A stretch of 43,091 bases of DNA from Rhodospirillaceae bacterium (GTDB lineage: Bacteria > Pseudomonadota > Alphaproteobacteria > Rhodospirillales > Rhodospirillaceae). Made by a program: the position numbers and the translations under genes. The stretch is taken from NCBI GenBank assembly GCA_009694245.1, contig SHVO01000007.1, forward strand, positions 1 to 43,091, written 5' to 3'. Of the stretch, positions 7,489 through 16,006 are shown in pieces; position 1 is the stretch's first letter; each line of letters starts with the position of its first letter. The notes under the pieces are model-generated. The model was not told the DNA's origin. It saw only the letters and a program-made list of their open reading frames with translations, and did no database searches.

Positions 7489-8691
7489 TTACCGCTGATC
7501 GAGTTTGAGCTCGATGCGCCGGTTGCGCGAGCGGGCGGACCCTGAGGCGCCGGACTCGATGGGCTGGAACTCACCAAATCCGGCGGCGGCCAGGCGTTCG
7601 GCCGGCACGCCCTGCGTGGCCAGAAACTTCACCACCGAAATGGCGCGGGCTGCCGACAACTCCCAATTCGAGCGGAACAGTGCCGTCGCGATCGGTACCG
7701 TGTCGGTGTGTCCGTCGATGCGCAGAATCCAGTTCAGTTCGGGTGGAATGTCCTTGGAAATATCCAATAGGGTGCTGGCGAGTTGCGTGAGCTGGCGCTG
7801 ACCGTCAAGGCCGAGGTCCGCCGAGCCCGAGGCGAACAGCACCTCCGACTGGAAGACAAACCGATCGCCGACGACGGTGACGCCGGGCCGTGCGCCCAAA
7901 ATGTCGCGCAGCCGCCCGAAAAACTCGGACCGGTACCGTTGGAGCTCCTGAACCTTGCCGGCCAGAGCCCGGTTCATCCGGCGGCCGAGATCGGAAATCT
8001 GTGCCTTCTGTTCAGCCGTGAGCCGATCGGAAGCATCCAGCGTCGCTGAAAGCCGCTCCAACTCAAGCCGCAAATCCTCGAGTTGCTGGCTCATCAGCGC
8101 GGCTTGGGCCTGCGCCTCCGCGGTCAACGCCCGCTCCTTGGCGATATCGCCATCGCTTCTCGCGGCCTTTGCCCCAAGTTCCGCCACCTGTTTTTCCAGG
8201 CCGGCCTTCAAGGCCTCGATAGCCCTGACACTTTGATGAAGGGCCGCCAGTTCTTGCGTCTGCTTGGCAATGGCCTGACGATCTCGCTCCGCGATTTGGG
8301 CGGCGGCGGCGAGGGAACTCTGCAACTTGGCGGACTCGGTGGTCTTATCCTGAAGGCGCGCGGTCAAATCGGCGTTGTCAGATCTCACCTGACCCAAGAT
8401 TTCCATTTGTTGGTTGGCGGATTGCAGGTCACTCGACAAGCGGCCGATGGTCAGCTCAAGATCCGCGCGCGCCTTGCGTTCAAGGTTCAGCATGTCCCCG
8501 ATCTGAGCGACCTGTTTGTTGAGGGATGCGAGAGCCTGATCGCGACCCGTCAGCGCTTGGCCGAGGTAGAACTGCCCGACGACGAAAACCAGCAGGACAA
8601 AGATGATGATGATCAGCAATGTCGAAAGCGCGTCGACCCAACCCGGCCAGATGTCGACGGTACGTCGCGCGCGGCGGGCGAATGCGGCCAC
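7489..8691 (-). CDS. MotB/OmpA-like peptidoglycan-binding inner-membrane protein
   Basis: The 400-residue protein has one N-terminal transmembrane helix (about 15-45, WPGWVDALSTLLIIIIFVLL). The Asp just inside it matches the proton-binding Asp of MotB/TolR/ExbD. A long coiled coil follows (about 50-240). A C-terminal OmpA-like peptidoglycan-binding domain (about 265-400) has IDGHTDTVP, NWELSAARA and NRRIELKL. It would be the stator partner of the MotA-like protein encoded 8 nt upstream. No flagellar genes are nearby and the coiled coil is longer than in MotB, so this is a non-flagellar relative whose role in alphaproteobacteria is poorly described. A function in envelope or peptidoglycan maintenance is inference. 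Confidence 0.85.
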   Translation of the reverse strand: MAAFARRARRTVDIWPGWVDALSTLLIIIIFVLLVFVVGQFYLGQALTGRDQALASLNKQVAQIGDMLNLERKARADLELTIGRLSSDLQSANQQMEILGQVRSDNADLTARLQDKTTESAKLQSSLAAAAQIAERDRQAIAKQTQELAALHQSVRAIEALKAGLEKQVAELGAKAARSDGDIAKERALTAEAQAQAALMSQQLEDLRLELERLSATLDASDRLTAEQKAQISDLGRRMNRALAGKVQELQRYRSEFFGRLRDILGARPGVTVVGDRFVFQSEVLFASGSADLGLDGQRQLTQLASTLLDISKDIPPELNWILRIDGHTDTVPIATALFRSNWELSAARAISVVKFLATQGVPAERLAAAGFGEFQPIESGASGSARSRNRRIELKLDQR

Positions 8692-8699
8692 GTTGCCCT

Positions 8700-9932
8700 C
8701 TATTCGCCGTCGTCGCCCGGCGAGCCGTCACGGGCGGCGGCAACGGTCTTGGCCAGGAGTTTGATCTCGTTTCGAAGCTCACGCACACTTTCGCTGCGCC
8801 CGGTTTCCAGCGCCGACGCCAGTCGCGCAAGGCCGGCGTCTATATTTCGAATGTGGGAGCGGGTGGATTCATCCACGCCCGATGGCGCCGTGCTTGGGGT
8901 CGACAACGTCGCGGCCACGTCACCCATGCTCCGCAACAATGGGCCAAGGTCGCGTTGCGTTTCGGCGACGCGCAAGAGGACTTGCTGCTGGGTCTTCATG
9001 TGATCGGCAAACAGCGAAAGTTTGGCGTTCAGCTCAGCTATCTGATCATTGCCCGCGGCGCGGGTCTGCTCGCCGCGCGCCATGATGTTCTGCAGTTCCT
9101 GTAAACTCTCGGCGGTTTGTTCGAGAAGCGCCTCGGTATAAGCCGAAACGCCTTGCTCGCCGTCGCCGGGGCCGGTTCCGGAGGAAAGTCGGGTTAAGCC
9201 CGACAGCCATTCCTCAAGTTCGTTATAAAAGGCGTTTTGTGCCTGACCGGCTTGGAGATCAAAAAACCCAAGTACAAGTGATCCGCCAAGCCCAAACAGC
9301 GACGAGGCGAAGGCAGTGCTCATACTCGCGAGCGGCGCTTCCAATCCCGTTTTCATGGCCGTGAACATCACCGCCATGTCGTCGCTATCGACGGTCAGCG
9401 TGCTGATGACATTGCTGATCGCTCCGATGGTGCCTAGAAGCCCCCAAAACGTGCCGAGCAGGCCAAGAAAGATACAAAGTCCTGTGAGGTAGCGCGCTAG
9501 GTCGCGGCTTTCCTCCAATCGCGCGCCGATGCCATCCAATAACGTGCGCATGACCGGGGCGCTGAGTGTGATCCGCCCACTGCCGCCGCCGGCTGTATTG
9601 GTTCTGGCGCGCTTCGCCTCGAGCATGCGGGCCATGGGCGAGAGCAGACGCAATTCTCCGTCGCTGGAGGAAACCGGCATTTCACCGAAGGGTCGGCTGG
9701 TGTCGGCGCCGTCACTGCGGAAGTTTTCGATCCATTTCGCTTCGGGGCCCAGCAGGATCACCTGCCGGAAATTGAGGATGATGCCGGCGATGATGATTCC
9801 AAAGATAAATCCGTTGAGCAGGGGATTGACCATAAAGATCGGCGCGAGCGTCTGAGCGATGAATGCCAAGCCGACGCCGACCACCACCAGAAACGCTACC
9901 ATGCGTGTGAGATAGGTTTTGGTATCTGTCAT
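8700..9932 (-). CDS. MotA/TolQ/ExbB-like proton-channel protein
   Basis: This 410-residue membrane protein has four predicted transmembrane segments: about 11-31, 37-58, 146-172 and 203-228. The last two contain the MotA/TolQ/ExbB signatures FLGLLGTFWGLLGTIGAI and LASMSTAFASSLFGLGGSLVLGFF. A cytoplasmic C-terminal region of about 180 residues is mostly coiled coil (229-410). It probably forms the proton channel with the MotB-like protein that follows. The ATG at 9932 is preceded by CAAGGA. A stem-loop repeat (9952-10055) lies just upstream. The pairing and topology are seen in sequence; the cellular task is unknown. Confidence 0.85.
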   Translation of the reverse strand: MTDTKTYLTRMVAFLVVVGVGLAFIAQTLAPIFMVNPLLNGFIFGIIIAGIILNFRQVILLGPEAKWIENFRSDGADTSRPFGEMPVSSSDGELRLLSPMARMLEAKRARTNTAGGGSGRITLSAPVMRTLLDGIGARLEESRDLARYLTGLCIFLGLLGTFWGLLGTIGAISNVISTLTVDSDDMAVMFTAMKTGLEAPLASMSTAFASSLFGLGGSLVLGFFDLQAGQAQNAFYNELEEWLSGLTRLSSGTGPGDGEQGVSAYTEALLEQTAESLQELQNIMARGEQTRAAGNDQIAELNAKLSLFADHMKTQQQVLLRVAETQRDLGPLLRSMGDVAATLSTPSTAPSGVDESTRSHIRNIDAGLARLASALETGRSESVRELRNEIKLLAKTVAAARDGSPGDDGE

Positions 9933-9951
9933 GGAATCCTTGTTTGCGCGC

Positions 9952-10055
9952 TAGAGCATTATCCGGCGAAGTGGGTACCGGTTCGCCGCAGATAATGCGA
10001 CCAAATCAATAATCTAGAGGCGCAGCCAATTCAATGTAATGTCATCGCGCTTTAG
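9952..10055 (+). repeat. Intergenic stem-loop repeat, copy R1
   Basis: It starts TAGAGCATTATCC and forms a long hairpin: GCATTATC and CGGCGAA pair with TTCGCCG and GATAATGC. A conserved CAAATCAATAATCT block follows, and it ends in a GATTCAAT-like block and CGCTTTAG. Bases 9956-9986 are identical to 24100-24130. It resembles the palindromic intergenic repeats common in alphaproteobacterial genomes. Confidence 0.7.
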
Positions 10056-10140
10056 GGTCGCGATCAGCCAAGCGAGCGCACTATTTTACTAAGATTACGG
10101 CATCCCCGTGGCGCGGCTGTCAGCAGGTCGTGGCGTCCGC

Positions 10141-10248
10141 CTAACGCCGCATGGTGATGGCATCGACGCGATCAGGCGCGCCGTCGCCGGCGAGTTTACC
10201 GAGCGCGCGCACGTCAATTCGCGTTGATTCTACGCCTGCGGCTAGGAG
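10141..10248 (-). other. In-frame remnant of the OmpA-domain C-terminus beyond a premature TAA
   Basis: Directly after the TAA at 10251-10249 the same frame stays open for 35 codons, to a TAG at 10143-10141. It reads LLAAGVESTRIDVRALG... and ends VDAITMRR. This is what OmpA-like domains carry after R-x-x-S-x-x-R-A-x-x-V-R-x-Y. The TAA therefore most likely replaced a tyrosine codon. Confidence 0.7.
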
Positions 10249-11292
10249 TTAGCTTCTAACATTCACGGCACGCTCTGTCGATAAGCGCCGCGACCGACTG
10301 ACGCTCTTCTCCGGATCGGAGGCGAATGCCACCAACTGCACGCGCAAGGCGGCATCGGCCTTCAAGCGCGCGGCTAAGGTTTTCAATCCGGCGGCGGCGT
10401 CGGCGGGCACGTCGGGAACCCCAACGCGAAAGGCGATAGTGAATGTGTCGGGCGACGTTTGAACCGTTGTCGGCGCGAGAGCCGCGGTCTTGGCTTCCCC
10501 AGACTTGCTGGTTTCAACCTTGCTCGTTTCAGCGTTGCTCGCTTCGGTCTTGCTCGTTTCCGCCGTGGTCTCGACGGCCCTGGTCTCGGGCGGTGCCGGG
10601 GGTCTTTCCGCGGGCGCCTGAACGCCCGCCGACGGTGGGAGCACGGCGACTTTGGTTTCCTGCGGCGGCTGCGTTAGGAGTGAACGCGGCGCGCCAGCGG
10701 GCGGAGGCGGTGTCGGCGGAGCCGCAGCGGTTTGCGGCAAGGCCGTCGGGGCGGGTTTAGCTGTCGCAGCAGGGGCCGGAGTTGCCGCGGCGGTTTGGGC
10801 CGGGGCCGCCGACGTAGGGGCTGTGGCTGTCGGGGGGGTGGTTATGACCCTTGGCGCGGCCTCGGTCAGCCGCGGGGTTCTAACCGGGGCAACCGGCTTG
10901 GGCGCCGAGGCCGTCCGCAGGCTCGGCGGAGGCCGCAGTTTCACCATTACATTCTTTTGCGGCGCGATCAGCGTCGGGGCAACGCCGGCGGGTGGGCGTA
11001 GGACGAGCGGGGCCTCGTCGAAAAGTTCACCACCGCCCAGTGGGATAAGGAGCGCCGGCGAGCGGGCGAGGGATTCCAAAACGCTATAATCGACCAGAAC
11101 GCCGCCGAAGGAGTTGACCCCCAGGGTTTTCGCGCCCAGGAGGGACCGTCCGCCCGGACTCGCGGGTTTGGCGTTGGGCTCGGCGTCGGCCCACGCCCGG
11201 GTGGAGTTGCTGGCAGTCAGACCCACGAGGCCCAGAACCGCCACGGTCGGTAACAGGCCATTCCGCAGCCGCCAGCGCATCGAGTTTTTCAC
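10249..11292 (-). CDS. OmpA-family periplasmic protein, C-terminus cut by an in-frame TAA
   Basis: The 347-residue product begins with a signal peptide or anchor (LLPTVAVLGLVGLTASNSTRAWA). A domain of about 60 residues follows (SFGGVLVDYSVLESL...LFDEAPLVLRPP). A long Pro/Ala/Thr-rich linker (about 110-270) leads into the first part of an OmpA-like domain (FTIAFRVGVPDVPADAAAGLKTLA, then SRSRRLSTERAVNVRS). It stops at TAA where the family has a Tyr; 35 more in-frame codons complete the domain. I chose GTG at 11292 because GGAG lies 6 nt upstream; ATG at 11280 is the alternative. It lies between suhB and the MotA/MotB-like pair on the same strand and is probably functionally linked to that pair. 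The stop may be a real mutation or a sequence error. Confidence 0.7.
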   Translation of the reverse strand: MKNSMRWRLRNGLLPTVAVLGLVGLTASNSTRAWADAEPNAKPASPGGRSLLGAKTLGVNSFGGVLVDYSVLESLARSPALLIPLGGGELFDEAPLVLRPPAGVAPTLIAPQKNVMVKLRPPPSLRTASAPKPVAPVRTPRLTEAAPRVITTPPTATAPTSAAPAQTAAATPAPAATAKPAPTALPQTAAAPPTPPPPAGAPRSLLTQPPQETKVAVLPPSAGVQAPAERPPAPPETRAVETTAETSKTEASNAETSKVETSKSGEAKTAALAPTTVQTSPDTFTIAFRVGVPDVPADAAAGLKTLAARLKADAALRVQLVAFASDPEKSVSRSRRLSTERAVNVRS

Positions 11293-11500
11293 TGTCGTCT
11301 CCACCGCAGACTTAGGCGGCCGCGTCGTCAGCCGACGCGACCACGCGAACGCGTACAAAGCCTTTGAAATGTCGCGGCTTTGCGCGTCTTCTTCCACCCT
11401 GAACGTACAACATGCGGTTTAGTCCGCACAACGAGATTGAGGCGAAGACAGGTATTAAAAGGTGTGAGCGAAAAGGCCGGCGCCATACAGCTTAAGTGCT

Positions 11501-12292
11501 TCAGGCAGCCGCGAGAAGATCGAAAAGTTGTTTATGAACCTTGGGGTTAGCGGCTAAGACGTCGCCGCTGGCCATGAAATTCTTGCCGCCGTCGATCTCC
11601 GTGATAAAGCCGCCCGCCTCACGGACCAGGATGACCCCCGCGGCGATGTCCCACGGCTTGAGACCGGTTTCCCAAAAACCGTCGCAGCGCCCGGCTGCGA
11701 CGTAAGCGAGGTCGAGGGAGGCGGTGCCCATCCGCCGTACGCCTGCGACCGCATCCATGACGCGCTCAAGCTGCTTTAGGTAAGGCTTGTGGCCGGGTCG
11801 CCCGTGGAAGGGAATTCCGGTGGCGATAACGCAGTTGGTGAGCATGTTCCGCGCCGACACACGTAAGCGTTTGTCGTTGAGGAATGCGCCCTTGCCCTTC
11901 TCAGCATAAAACATTTCGTCGGTGATCGGATTGAATACCAGGCCGGCGATAATCTCGCCGTCCATCTCCAAGCCGATCGAAATGGCGAAGTGGGGAATCC
12001 CGTGCAGGAAATTGGTGGTGCCATCGATCGGATCGATGATCCAACGGTGGTGCTTGTCCTGGCCCGCGACCTCACCACCTTCTTCCATCAGAAAGCCGAA
12101 CCGCGGCCGGGCCTTGGCCAGCTCAAGGCGCAGAACTTTCTCTGCCTTCAGGTCGGCGGCGCTGACAAAATCGCTGGGGCCTTTTTGCGAAACCTGGAGC
12201 TGCTCGACTTCACCGAAGTCCCGCTTCAGCGACCGGGCTGCTTTCTGGGCCGCGCCGGTCATCACCGTCCATAGGGCCGAGCGCAACGCCAT
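11501..12292 (-). CDS. suhB: Inositol-1-monophosphatase family protein
   Basis: This 263-residue member of the inositol monophosphatase/FIG superfamily shows the metal-binding motif DPIDGTTNFLHGIPHF (about residues 86-101) and the second signature WDIAAGVILVREAGG (about 212-226). MEEGGE supplies a further metal ligand. It dephosphorylates myo-inositol phosphates. In E. coli SuhB also acts as a transcription antitermination factor at rRNA operons; which role dominates here is unknown. The ATG follows AAGGA and lies 12 nt after the efp stop codon, so efp and suhB form an operon. Confidence 0.92.
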   Translation of the reverse strand: MALRSALWTVMTGAAQKAARSLKRDFGEVEQLQVSQKGPSDFVSAADLKAEKVLRLELAKARPRFGFLMEEGGEVAGQDKHHRWIIDPIDGTTNFLHGIPHFAISIGLEMDGEIIAGLVFNPITDEMFYAEKGKGAFLNDKRLRVSARNMLTNCVIATGIPFHGRPGHKPYLKQLERVMDAVAGVRRMGTASLDLAYVAAGRCDGFWETGLKPWDIAAGVILVREAGGFITEIDGGKNFMASGDVLAANPKVHKQLFDLLAAA

Positions 12293-12304
12293 GGTGGGAA
12301 GTCC

Positions 12305-12868
12305 TTATTTTGCGCGTTCGACGTAGGATACGTCCTCGGTATTGACGACAATTTTCGTGCCCGCCTCGATGAACGGCGGGATGAGGATCTTGAGGCCGTT
12401 TTCCAAAAGGCCCGGCTTATAGGAGGAGGCAGCGGTTTGCCCCTTCACGACCGGATCGGCTTCGACGATCTTCAAGATCACCGTTCCCGGAAGTTTTAGC
12501 GCAACCGGAACGCCTTCGATGAAGTTGACACTGACCTCCATGTTGTCCTGGAGAAAGGCCGCCTGTTCGCCGATCAGTTCCGCCGAGAGGCTAAACTGCT
12601 CATAGTTCGACGTGTCCATGAACGTGAACATGTCGCCGTCCTTGAACAGGTACTGGCAGTCCAGTTCACGGACCTCTAATCGCTCGACGGTATCCTGCGT
12701 ACGCCAACGGGTCTGGCTCTTGTTGCCGCCGGCCACATCGCGCATTTCCACTTGAATGAAGGCGCCGCCCTTGCCCGGCTGGAGAAGCTGGATCTTGAGC
12801 ACACTCCATTGCTTGCCTTCGAACTCAATGACCATGCCGCCGCGGATCGAGTTCGCTGGAATCTTCAT
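12305..12868 (-). CDS. efp: Translation elongation factor P
   Basis: This 188-residue protein is of standard EF-P length with three beta-barrel (KOW/OB) domains. It relieves ribosome stalling at polyproline stretches. The tip loop carries PGKGGAF with Lys33, the equivalent of E. coli Lys34 that EpmA beta-lysylates. The start ATG at 12868 begins the standard MKIPANSIRGG sequence. The frame runs on to 12988, but that stretch is promoter and leader. The EpmA gene is divergent, beginning 165 bp away, so modifier and substrate genes are neighbours. Downstream, suhB follows after 12 nt. Confidence 0.96.
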   Translation of the reverse strand: MKIPANSIRGGMVIEFEGKQWSVLKIQLLQPGKGGAFIQVEMRDVAGGNKSQTRWRTQDTVERLEVRELDCQYLFKDGDMFTFMDTSNYEQFSLSAELIGEQAAFLQDNMEVSVNFIEGVPVALKLPGTVILKIVEADPVVKGQTAASSYKPGLLENGLKILIPPFIEAGTKIVVNTEDVSYVERAK

Positions 12869-12923
12869 AACAGACGCCTGTTTGCTGGCTGGATGTCGTT
12901 GGGGGAGCTTGGAAAGCGCGGCG

Positions 12924-12952
12924 CTTGTATCAGGTTGCCCTCGCGGTGGCAA
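12924..12952 (-). promoter_or_regulatory. Putative efp promoter overlapped by a hairpin
   Basis: Minus-strand TTGCCA (12952-12947), 17 nt, then TACAAG (12929-12924). A perfect 7-bp inverted repeat (12933-12939 with 12948-12954) covers the -35 element and spacer, so it could be an operator. Confidence 0.35.
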
Positions 12953-13033
12953 CCGCCGCAGCGCCCGCACAGCCGCAGTTTTAGACACTTTATTAGGGCT
13001 TGGTGGCGTTTCGCCGATGGTCTAACAGGGCCC

Positions 13034-14125
13034 ATGACCGAGACATCCTTCCGGCCCCGTGAACATGCCTGGTGGCATCCTGAACGCCTCGCCCAGCGCC
13101 GGCCCTATCTCGACGTGCGGCGGGCCGCGATCAAGGCCGTTCGCGCCTACTTTCAGGCTGAGGGTTTTGTCGAGGTGGAAACGCCCGCAATCCAGATCTC
13201 GCCCGGCATCGAGCGCCATATACGGCCGTTTACGACGTCGCTGCGCGCCCCCTTCGACGAACCGGCGGCCGCGGGTTTGCCCCGGTTCCTGCACACCTCG
13301 CCGGAGTTCGCCATGAAAAAGCTCATGGCCGGCGGCATGACCAAGATCGTCCAGCTCTGTCACGTGTGGCGCGACGGCGAACGCAGTGCCCTGCATCATC
13401 CTGAATTCACCATGCTGGAGTGGTACCGCGTTGGTGCCGATTACGGCGTGCTCATGGCCGACTGCGAGGCCTTGATGCGCGCGGTTGCCAGAGGCGCCGA
13501 ACGGACACTTCAACAAGGGGAACTGCTGCGCTGGCAAGGGCGAGTTTGCGATCCGGCCAAAGCCGCCGAACGGCTCACTGTCCACGAGGCATTCGCGCGT
13601 TATTCTGGCATCGATTTGCTGGCGACGATTGGCGACCCGACACGCCCCGCACCACCGCCGGCGCCTTTGCAGTCGGCCGCGAGCAAGAACGGCGTAAAGG
13701 CGAGTGAGAGTGACAGCTGGGAGGATGTGTTCTTCCGGGTCATGCTTGAGCGCGTTGAGCCTCAGCTTGGGATCGGAGCGCCGACAATCCTTTGTGAATA
13801 TCCGGCGAACCTCGCGGCCCTCGCACGGCGCAAGCCGAGTGATGCCCGCGTCGCCGAACGCTTCGAGATCTACGCCTGCGGCGTCGAGTTGGCCAACGCT
13901 TTCTCCGAACTGACCGATCCCATCGAACAGCGACTGCGTTTCGCGCACGACCGCGCGCTTCACGCCGAGCTTTATGGAACGGCGCCGCCGCTGGATGAGG
14001 ATTTTCTCACGGCCGTGGCGCAGCTGCCGCCCTGCGCCGGCGCCGCGCTCGGCTTTGACCGGCTGGTGATGCTGGCGGCGGGCGCTTCGGACATCACCGA
14101 CGTGCTTTGGGCGCCGGTGGTGTAG
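13034..14125 (+). CDS. epmA: EF-P--(R)-beta-lysine ligase (GenX/PoxA)
   Basis: This 363-residue paralogue of class II lysyl-tRNA synthetase lacks the anticodon-binding domain. Motif 2 appears as FLHTSPEFAMKKLMAGGM...CHVWRDGERSALHHPEFTMLEWYR (about 100-150). The C-terminal catalytic part has GVELANAFSELTD and motif 3 GAALGFDRLVML. It ligates (R)-beta-lysine to the conserved lysine of EF-P. It is somewhat longer than the E. coli enzyme, with an extra Pro/Ala-rich insert at about 205-230. The start ATG at 13034 gives MTETSFRPREHAWWHP. efp lies divergently upstream. No lysine 2,3-aminomutase gene (epmB) is present in the window, although the pathway needs it. Confidence 0.94.
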   Translation: MTETSFRPREHAWWHPERLAQRRPYLDVRRAAIKAVRAYFQAEGFVEVETPAIQISPGIERHIRPFTTSLRAPFDEPAAAGLPRFLHTSPEFAMKKLMAGGMTKIVQLCHVWRDGERSALHHPEFTMLEWYRVGADYGVLMADCEALMRAVARGAERTLQQGELLRWQGRVCDPAKAAERLTVHEAFARYSGIDLLATIGDPTRPAPPPAPLQSAASKNGVKASESDSWEDVFFRVMLERVEPQLGIGAPTILCEYPANLAALARRKPSDARVAERFEIYACGVELANAFSELTDPIEQRLRFAHDRALHAELYGTAPPLDEDFLTAVAQLPPCAGAALGFDRLVMLAAGASDITDVLWAPVV

Positions 14126-14149
14126 ACCGATTTTCCGCAGTCGAGGCCG

Positions 14150-14797
14150 TCACGCGCCACGCAATTTTCTGAAAGTCGCATTGAAATCCCGCACGGCCGC
14201 TGCCGGCCCGTGGTTGAAATTCCAAACCCCGCTGCAGACGGCAACGAAGTCGGCGCCGGCCTTGACCACGGCTTCGCAGTTCTCGACCGTGAGACCGCCG
14301 ATGGCGACGCACGGGACGTTGGTGGTCTCGGACCAAATCTCGACCATCTCCAAATCGACCGGCGTGATGTCTTTCTTGGTGGCCGAGGGGAAAATGGCGC
14401 CGAAGGCCACGTAGTCGGCGCCGGCGTCGGCCGCTTCCATGGCGAGATGGCGGGAGTCTTTGCAGGTAACGCCCACCGTCGCATCGGGACCGACGATCCG
14501 GCGCGCTTCGGCGTAGGGCATATCGTCGGGGCCAACATGGACGCCATCGCAGCCCAATTGCGCGGCGAGGTCGGGCCGGTCGTTGAGAATCAGAGCGACA
14601 TCATGCTTGTGACAGACCGGCATGAGCAATTTGACTGCTGCGGAAATAGTGGCGTCGTCCACATCCTTGAGGCGGAGCTGCACGCAGGCGACATCGCCGG
14701 CCGCGAGAGTCTCGTCAAGGACGCTCCCAAAGCCGGCTAGGTCAGGAATCTTCTCTGGCGTAATCAAGTAGAGCCGGCAGCCGGTTTCGGATGACAC
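14150..14797 (-). CDS. thiE: Thiamine-phosphate synthase
   Basis: This 215-residue TIM-barrel protein has the ThiE signatures: VQLRLKD (diphosphate-binding region), [21 protein letters not shown] (about 69-89), [24 protein letters not shown] and VAIGGLT. It joins HMP pyrophosphate and thiazole phosphate to form thiamine phosphate. The gene starts 11 nt after the aldolase stop codon on the same strand, so it is probably co-transcribed with a central-carbon gene. ThiD, which makes one of its substrates, is encoded about 21 kb away at 35888. Confidence 0.9.
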   Translation of the reverse strand: MSSETGCRLYLITPEKIPDLAGFGSVLDETLAAGDVACVQLRLKDVDDATISAAVKLLMPVCHKHDVALILNDRPDLAAQLGCDGVHVGPDDMPYAEARRIVGPDATVGVTCKDSRHLAMEAADAGADYVAFGAIFPSATKKDITPVDLEMVEIWSETTNVPCVAIGGLTVENCEAVVKAGADFVAVCSGVWNFNHGPAAAVRDFNATFRKLRGA

Positions 14798-14808
14798 GCG
14801 CGGCCCTT

Positions 14809-15741
14809 TTACTCGTCCTTGCCCTTGTAGATGTCGATCAACTTGCCGAGGAGATTGATGGCCTCGGGTTGAGGGCGTTGGAATGAATTGCGGCCTATGA
14901 TCGAGCCGTTGCCGCCACCGTCGCGGATGGCCTTGGCTTCCGCGTAAAGGCTCTCGTCGCCCTTCTTTCCACCGCCGGAGAACACCACGATGCGCCGTCC
15001 GCTGAAGCAGCTTTGCACGACATGGGATATGCGCTGCGCCAAGGTCGCCCGCGGAATGTTATGGGCTTCGTAAATCTTTTTAGCCTCGCCCGGCTCCAGG
15101 ACCTCGGTCGGCAGTTTCACTTTGATGATATGCGCGCCCATCAGAGCGGCCATGTGGGCGGCATAGGCGACCACGTCTATGGCGGTTTCGCCGTCCTTCG
15201 AGACGTATTTGCCGCGCGGGTAGGACCAAACGACCACGGCCAGGCCGGCGTCTTTTGCCTCGGCGGTCAGCTCGCGCAGGTCGTTCATCATGTCGTAGGC
15301 GCTCGCCGATCCCGGATAGATGGTGTAGCCGATGGCCGAACAGCCAAGGCGCAGCGCATCCTGGACTCCGGACGTAATCGCCTGGACCGGGGCCTCTTTC
15401 TCGCCGTTGAGCGAATTGGCGCTATTCACCTTTAGAATTGTCGGCACGGCGCCGGCGAAGGTGTCCGCGCCATCCTCGATCATACCGAGCGGCGCCGCGA
15501 AGGCCGAGAGTCCGGCGTCAAGGGCGAGCTGCCAATGATAGTGGGGTTCATAGCCCGGGGGATTGGGGGCAAAGCTGCGGGCCGGGCCGTGCTCGAAGCC
15601 TTGGTCTACGGGCAGGATCAACAGCTTTCCGGTGCCGCCAAGGCGGCCGTTCATGAGAATGCGCGCAAGCTTCGACTTGGTGCCGGGGTTGTCGCTTTCG
15701 TAGGCGCCGAGAATTTTTTTCACCCGGGATGTGATCTTCAT
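14809..15741 (-). CDS. fbaB: Class I fructose-bisphosphate aldolase (DhnA/FbaB type)
   Basis: This 310-residue Schiff-base aldolase of the DhnA family cleaves fructose-1,6-bisphosphate in glycolysis and acts in reverse in gluconeogenesis. Key regions are [20 protein letters not shown] (about 41-60), [26 protein letters not shown] with the lysine expected to form the Schiff base, and [10 protein letters not shown] for phosphate binding. I chose the ATG at 15741 because it has AGAGGA upstream and the familiar [11 protein letters not shown] start; the frame extends further to 15921. It is divergent from the DUF4164-zapA operon and lies upstream of thiE in a probable operon. Confidence 0.93.
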   Translation of the reverse strand: MKITSRVKKILGAYESDNPGTKSKLARILMNGRLGGTGKLLILPVDQGFEHGPARSFAPNPPGYEPHYHWQLALDAGLSAFAAPLGMIEDGADTFAGAVPTILKVNSANSLNGEKEAPVQAITSGVQDALRLGCSAIGYTIYPGSASAYDMMNDLRELTAEAKDAGLAVVVWSYPRGKYVSKDGETAIDVVAYAAHMAALMGAHIIKVKLPTEVLEPGEAKKIYEAHNIPRATLAQRISHVVQSCFSGRRIVVFSGGGKKGDESLYAEAKAIRDGGGNGSIIGRNSFQRPQPEAINLLGKLIDIYKGKDE

Positions 15742-15944
15742 GAGCGCGGAATCCTCTCGAGAGCGAAATTGGGCGGGTCGAACGGGCCCTTGGGGCAGGG
15801 GTCTGGCGTCGCGCGGGTAGCCAATACCTGCGGCACAACCGACGGCACCGAAGCCGCGACATATAAAGCGCGGAGCGGGGATTGGATAGACCCGTTTCGG
15901 GGCACCTTTCTTGCTTCCCACGGGCCCCCGGCGTCGGAGACGTG

Positions 15945-15973
15945 TTGACGTCTTGCCGACTCCTTTCTATGCT
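15945..15973 (+). promoter_or_regulatory. Sigma70-type promoter of the DUF4164-zapA operon
   Basis: TTGACG (15945-15950), 17 nt, TATGCT (15968-15973). A transcript would begin near 15980, shortly before the TTG at 16007. This also argues against a start codon at 15911. Confidence 0.5.
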
Positions 15974-16006
15974 TCATGCAGAATTCGAGGTTGGGGCGCT
16001 ATTTCC

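Noticed and set aside
8083-9003. 306-codon open frame on the plus strand
   Set aside because: It lies antisense to the MotB-like and MotA-like genes and reads as the complement of their codons in GC-rich DNA, with no recognisable domain.
7489-9932. MotA-like/MotB-like pair as a Zorya anti-phage system (ZorA/ZorB)
   Set aside because: No ZorC, ZorD or ZorE genes are adjacent. The neighbours are efp, suhB and an OmpA-family gene in a housekeeping context, and the MotB-like protein has a long coiled coil unlike short ZorB.
13022-13963. 313-codon open frame on the minus strand
   Set aside because: It is antisense to epmA and has no family features; long spurious frames are expected at this GC content.
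15911-16006. N-terminal extension of the DUF4164 protein from the ATG at 15911
   Set aside because: It would cross a good promoter (15945-15973) and adds an arginine-rich tail unlike the family.
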